Shown here in pieces: positions 5,918 to 9,010 of a stretch of DNA of 9,010 nucleotides. This DNA is from Janthinobacterium lividum. GTDB taxonomy: Bacteria > Pseudomonadota > Gammaproteobacteria > Steroidobacterales > Steroidobacteraceae. Where the stretch lies: positions 1 through 9,010 of the forward strand of contig CALPVO020000077.1 in NCBI GenBank assembly GCA_943327025.2. Reading direction: 5' to 3'. Below the pieces are notes generated by a model, which was not told the DNA's origin, made no database searches, and saw only the letters and a list, made by a program, of their open reading frames with translations. Made by a program: the position numbers and the translations under genes. How positions within the stretch are numbered: position 1 is the first letter of the stretch; each line of letters begins with the position of its first letter.

Positions 5918-6585
5918 GTCAGGAAACTTCCTCCGCTACCCCATTGGCAGCGGGCGCCTCGACAAACCGGCGGGCGGGCCATGTCCTCCTGGTAGACGAC
6001 GACCTTGCGGTGGTGTCGGCTTTCCGCGCGGCTATCGAATACGAGGGCTATCGCTGTTCCATTTTCGATTCTGCGTCCGCTTTGCTCGCAGATCGGGCTT
6101 TTCTGGCCGCTATGCCCACCATTCCCACCTGTATTTTGTCGGACGTGAAAATGCCGGGTCTCGATGGGCTGGAATTGCAGCGTGAATTGCCCAATCCCTC
6201 TATGGTGCCGCTGGTATTCATCAGTGGCGCCAGTGGGGCAGCAGAGGCCGCCGCAGGTTTCCGTGGTGGCGCCATGGACTTTCTGGTCAAGCCAGTGGAA
6301 CTCCCGGTATTGCTGGCGGCCGTGGAAGGTGCGCTGGCGCGTAGCGCCGAAGCTATTGAGCGCGGAGCATTGAAAGCCGCTCTGTTGCGGCGTATGGCAA
6401 CACTCACGCCCCGCGAATCTGAGGTCGCCAAGTTCGCGGCCAGTGGCGCCACCAATCAGGAAGTGGCGGATCAATTGGGCATTGCCTTGCGTACCGTGAA
6501 GTACCATCGTCATCAGGCCATGGAGAAGCTAGGTGCGGACTCGCTCGCAGCGCTAGTCCGCATGGTGGACGAGGGGGGCATTTGA
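5914..6585 (+). CDS. FixJ/NarL-like response regulator, REC plus LuxR-type HTH
   Basis: 223 residues. After a roughly 20-residue unstructured leader comes a receiver with DDD (28-30, VLLVDDDLAV), phospho-acceptor D77 (CILSDVKMPGLDG), S104 (VFISGASG) and K126 (FLVKPVE). All conserved positions are present. After a linker helix, residues about 163-220 form a LuxR-type helix-turn-helix: LTPRESEVAKFAASG, TNQEVADQLGIALRTVKYH, then MEKLGADSLAALVRM. This is the only DNA-binding output seen in the operon and is most likely phosphorylated by the kinase encoded two genes upstream. The start ATGA overlaps the preceding stop, and GGAG lies 5 bases upstream. The family call is firm. The regulated genes are unknown. 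Confidence 0.93.
   Translation: MSQETSSATPLAAGASTNRRAGHVLLVDDDLAVVSAFRAAIEYEGYRCSIFDSASALLADRAFLAAMPTIPTCILSDVKMPGLDGLELQRELPNPSMVPLVFISGASGAAEAAAGFRGGAMDFLVKPVELPVLLAAVEGALARSAEAIERGALKAALLRRMATLTPRESEVAKFAASGATNQEVADQLGIALRTVKYHRHQAMEKLGADSLAALVRMVDEGGI
6571..6577 (+). promoter_or_regulatory. Strong ribosome site deciding a TTG start
   Basis: GAGGGGG lies 4 bases before TTG 6582, and the TTG overlaps the stop of the response regulator as TTGA. The first ATG downstream in this frame falls inside the EAL fold, so the TTG is the only sensible start for that gene. Translation is probably coupled to that of the regulator. Confidence 0.65.
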
Positions 6586-7268
6586 CCGGCCAGCCCACGC
6601 TGGTTTCGGTTTTGGCCACCGGCGGTGAGCAAATCCACCTGCTGTTTCAGCCGATCGTCAATCTGGCTACTGGGCAAATGGGCAGGGCGGAAGCGCTGCT
6701 GGGGTGCCAGCAGCCGGAATGGGGGATGTTGCAATCGGCTCTGGCGGCGAAGGCCTTGCGAGCCCGCTGGCCCCATTTTCAAGTGCATGTGAACTTTTCA
6801 GCAACGCAAGTTTTGTCGAGCGGCTTCAGTCTTCCTCGCCTGCTGGAGGTTACCCAGGCAGTAGGTATTCCGCCGGCTGCTTTGGTGCTGGGGTTCGCGG
6901 AGAGCATGCTCATCGAACAAGAGTCTCGTTTGCAACATTTCCTTATTGAAGCTGCGGCTGCCGGGTTCCAGTTCTCCATTAATGACTTTGGTTCTGGCTG
7001 TTCTTCGCTCGCCTATCTGCAGCGCTTCGAATTCAATTACGTGAAAATTGATAAGTCTTTGGTCGAGGCAGCCTGGGACGCTTCCAAAAAACGGGACTTG
7101 TGTGCGGCCATCGTCTCGCTGGGGCACGCCATGGATGTGGAGTTGGTAGCCGAAGGCATAGCAACCACTGAGCAGTGCCATCGTCTGGCTGGCCTCGGTT
7201 GCCACTGGGGACAGGGTTCCCTGTTTGGCCGTCCCATGGAGTTGTCCGTCATGCTGGAGCCGCGCTGA
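6582..7268 (+). CDS. Degenerate, shortened EAL-domain protein
   Basis: 228 residues forming only an EAL domain, with no receiver, PAS or GGDEF. EAL enzymes hydrolyse c-di-GMP to pGpG using two metals. Present: the EAL motif at E37 (RAEALLG), N71 (HVNFSATQ), D135, K155 (VKIDKSL), E191 (LVAEGIAT) and Q211 (GQGSLFGRP). Compared with Pseudomonas RocR, the Glu at position 265 is G104 (LGFAES for LE-TES), and the first Asp of DDFGTG is N134 (NDFGSG). The spacing from E37 to N71 is 34 residues against 58 in RocR, so about 24 residues around the usual FIP-AE-GLI helix are missing. Hydrolysis is therefore doubtful. It may bind c-di-GMP or act by protein contact. It starts at TTG with GAGGGGG upstream, overlapping the regulator stop by 4 bp. 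Confidence 0.85.
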   Translation: MTGQPTLVSVLATGGEQIHLLFQPIVNLATGQMGRAEALLGCQQPEWGMLQSALAAKALRARWPHFQVHVNFSATQVLSSGFSLPRLLEVTQAVGIPPAALVLGFAESMLIEQESRLQHFLIEAAAAGFQFSINDFGSGCSSLAYLQRFEFNYVKIDKSLVEAAWDASKKRDLCAAIVSLGHAMDVELVAEGIATTEQCHRLAGLGCHWGQGSLFGRPMELSVMLEPR

Positions 7269-9010
7269 ATGTATTCTTCAGGCGAGCAGGATTTTTATTA
7301 CCGCTGTCTGCGCCCAAAGGCCAGGCATGTCGTGCACGACCAGTTCATTCGTCAGCGGTTCATGGCGAATCTGGTAATGATTCCTTGTTTGTTGGTTCTC
7401 CTCGTCCTTCGCTCCGCGCTGCATGATGCACCGGCCGGTCACGATTTTCCGTCGTTATTCGGTTGGTTCTTGTGGTTGTTGATGGTCGTGGAGGTGGTTG
7501 GCGTTAGCTGGCGCGGCGACCCTTGGCTCGGGGAACTCGTGGTCCCCGTCGTGTTTTTAGCGGCTGCCATCACTGCGGTACCGGCCACCCCGGTGGGCTT
7601 TGTCTGGCTCTTCCTGGCTGTGATGTTGTCGTATATGCGCCTGCGGGACATACGCGTGGCAATCGCCCTCGGTGCTTTCGCTTCGTTGAGCGGTGTGGTC
7701 ATTTTGGCACTAGCATCAGAGTACAGCGGGCCCAATGTTTTCAGGGTGGGCGTCGCGCTGTTAGTGGCGCAGTTTCTTATTTTTTCACGACGTAACGAGA
7801 CGTTGCAGATAGTCGAGAAAGCACGCCGAACAACGGTTTTGCTGGGCGAGATTATCGACGGACTCCCGCAGGGCGTTTTGGTGCAGGACAACTCCGGCAA
7901 GGTGACGCACTACAACGACCGCGCCTTGGTTTTGTTGGGTGTGGAGTCGCAGCGTGCAGAAAGCCAACCGGAGTTGCTAGATATTCGGCGAGACCCAACT
8001 TCGCTTGGTATGTGGGTAGAACACGGACATTTCCGTACAGTCGCTGGTGGCGATCTTCAGGTCGACACTCGTACTGATGCTTCGGGCGGCACGGTCACCA
8101 CGTTTACCGATATCTCCCAGATGCAGCGTGCCCGCGATTCCGCCGTCTCCCTGGCCGCTGAGAAGTCGCGGCTGGTGCTGGAAGTCGGTCGAGAGTTTCG
8201 CGCGCCAGTCTATGGCTTGCTCTCGTTACTAGAGGAAATGGCAGGCATCGCCTCTGATGCCCAGCGTCGTGGTGTAGCCGCACGTGGCGAAGTTTTGGGC
8301 CAGCGCTTGTTGGCACTGGCTGGCGACAGGCTCGAAGAAGTGTCGGGTCTCAAACTGCCAGAAAAAACCTTGCCGCTGCCGCTGGAGTTGGATGCCTTTT
8401 TGCGGGACTTGGGTGCCGAAGTCGGTTCTTTCCCGGATGCGTCTCGCGTCGAAATTCTCTTCCACATCGATCCGCGTTTGCCCGAAGTGCTGCATCTCGA
8501 CAGCCTGCGTTTGCGGCAGGTGCTGGTCAGCCTGCTTTCCAACGCTATCCGGGTCGCGGTTGGCGGTACTGTGGTGTTGCGTGTCGAGCGCCTAAATGAC
8601 CCCGAGGAAGCAGGGAAGGTGGCAGTACGCTGGTCCGTGCAGGACGATGGTCCCGGTATTCAGCCAAGTCAGTTGCCTAGGCTGTTTGAAGGTGGCGCAG
8701 TGGTCGGTGATCGACGCGGCGTAGGTCTGTCCGTGTCCCAGTTTATCGCGAGGTCCTTGGGTACCCAGATTACGGTGGCTTCTGTCCCAGGCTATGGGGC
8801 GACTTGCTCGTTCAATCTGGTGGCAGGACAGGAAGCCTTGGCGGGTGTGCTGGGCGATTCACTACGACCCGAACTGGTGGAAGGCACCAGAGTACTGCTC
8901 GTGACTGGCGCAGCACGCGCAACGGAACAGGCTTTGGCCTTGCTGGTATCGCTGGGCTACTCGGCGGAGACGGCTAGTGCGGAGACCGTTCCGGCGAAGC
9001 TTCGAGCGGC
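7269..9010 (+). CDS. Membrane PAS hybrid kinase-like protein lacking the phospho-His, partial
   Basis: Open from ATG 7269 to the window end (580 codons, 3' end missing). The ATG follows the preceding stop directly, and GGAG lies 9 bases upstream. About five or six hydrophobic segments (roughly 32-52, 63-80, 88-122, 129-150, 156-173) are followed by a PAS-like domain (about 188-288; IIDGLPQGVLVQDNSGKVTHYN and a TTFTDIS end). In the DHp helix, GREFRAP (307-313) stands where hybrid kinases have SHELRTP, so the phospho-His is R308. The ATP-binding domain looks intact: RLRQVLVSLLSNAIR N box, DDGPGI (459-464), LFEGG, and RGVGLSVSQ G2 box. A receiver begins near 540 with RVLLVTGAAR, where RVLLVDDN is expected, so its acidic pair is T546-G547. 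The phospho-acceptor Asp would be beyond the window. Nucleotide binding seems possible, but ordinary autophosphorylation does not. Confidence 0.87.
   Translation, partial: MYSSGEQDFYYRCLRPKARHVVHDQFIRQRFMANLVMIPCLLVLLVLRSALHDAPAGHDFPSLFGWFLWLLMVVEVVGVSWRGDPWLGELVVPVVFLAAAITAVPATPVGFVWLFLAVMLSYMRLRDIRVAIALGAFASLSGVVILALASEYSGPNVFRVGVALLVAQFLIFSRRNETLQIVEKARRTTVLLGEIIDGLPQGVLVQDNSGKVTHYNDRALVLLGVESQRAESQPELLDIRRDPTSLGMWVEHGHFRTVAGGDLQVDTRTDASGGTVTTFTDISQMQRARDSAVSLAAEKSRLVLEVGREFRAPVYGLLSLLEEMAGIASDAQRRGVAARGEVLGQRLLALAGDRLEEVSGLKLPEKTLPLPLELDAFLRDLGAEVGSFPDASRVEILFHIDPRLPEVLHLDSLRLRQVLVSLLSNAIRVAVGGTVVLRVERLNDPEEAGKVAVRWSVQDDGPGIQPSQLPRLFEGGAVVGDRRGVGLSVSQFIARSLGTQITVASVPGYGATCSFNLVAGQEALAGVLGDSLRPELVEGTRVLLVTGAARATEQALALLVSLGYSAETASAETVPAKLRA

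Noticed and set aside
5845..6513. A 222-codon open frame on the minus strand
   Set aside because: It lies opposite the response regulator and the 3' end of the pseudokinase. The product is rich in Gln, His, Arg and Gly with no known motif.

Overview
The window reads as a chromosomal segment of a GC-rich proteobacterium, most probably a gammaproteobacterium of the Xanthomonadales type. That guess is tentative. It rests on base composition, on a broken envelope-protein gene of a kind I associate with that group, and on FixJ-type two-component proteins. No rRNA, tRNA, CRISPR array or complete insertion sequence was seen.

Left part (1-2418): two type II toxin-antitoxin modules flank a dead gene. 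A minus-strand vapBC pair (149-821) has a palindrome overlapping a promoter that appears to give a leaderless antitoxin mRNA. A non-coding remnant (846-1163) follows. Next is a minus-strand pseudogene of a small exported protein (1164-1627), with a stop codon right after its signal peptide and a one-base frameshift near its end. A plus-strand Phd/YefM-RelE/ParE pair (1793-2418) has a strong ribosome site and an 18-bp near-palindrome over its -10 box. At the extreme left edge two AT-rich inverted repeats form a 31-bp-spaced direct repeat.

Right part (2634-9010, continuing past the edge): six plus-strand genes are packed as one operon, with gaps of 10 nt or less or short overlaps. In order they are a receiver-only protein, a multi-pass membrane histidine kinase with all catalytic boxes, a second membrane kinase-like protein, a FixJ/NarL-like response regulator (receiver plus LuxR-type HTH), a short EAL-domain protein, and a membrane PAS hybrid kinase-like protein cut by the window end.

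The striking point is how much of this operon is catalytically degenerate. The second kinase has Leu for the phospho-accepting His, Ser for the Mg-binding Asn, and no recognisable G1 or G2 box. The hybrid kinase keeps its ATP-binding boxes but has Arg at the His position, and its receiver has lost the acidic pair. The EAL protein has lost two metal-ligand residues and about 24 residues of the fold. Only one gene here encodes an apparently complete kinase, and two encode apparently phosphorylatable receivers. The simplest reading is a membrane signalling complex in which one active kinase is modulated by pseudo-enzymes, with the LuxR-type regulator as DNA output and the EAL protein as a possible c-di-GMP-binding or protein-binding partner. 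The parts are recognisable families. The combination is not one I can name, though it loosely recalls the Pseudomonas Roc arrangement (hybrid kinase, LuxR-type regulator, EAL protein).
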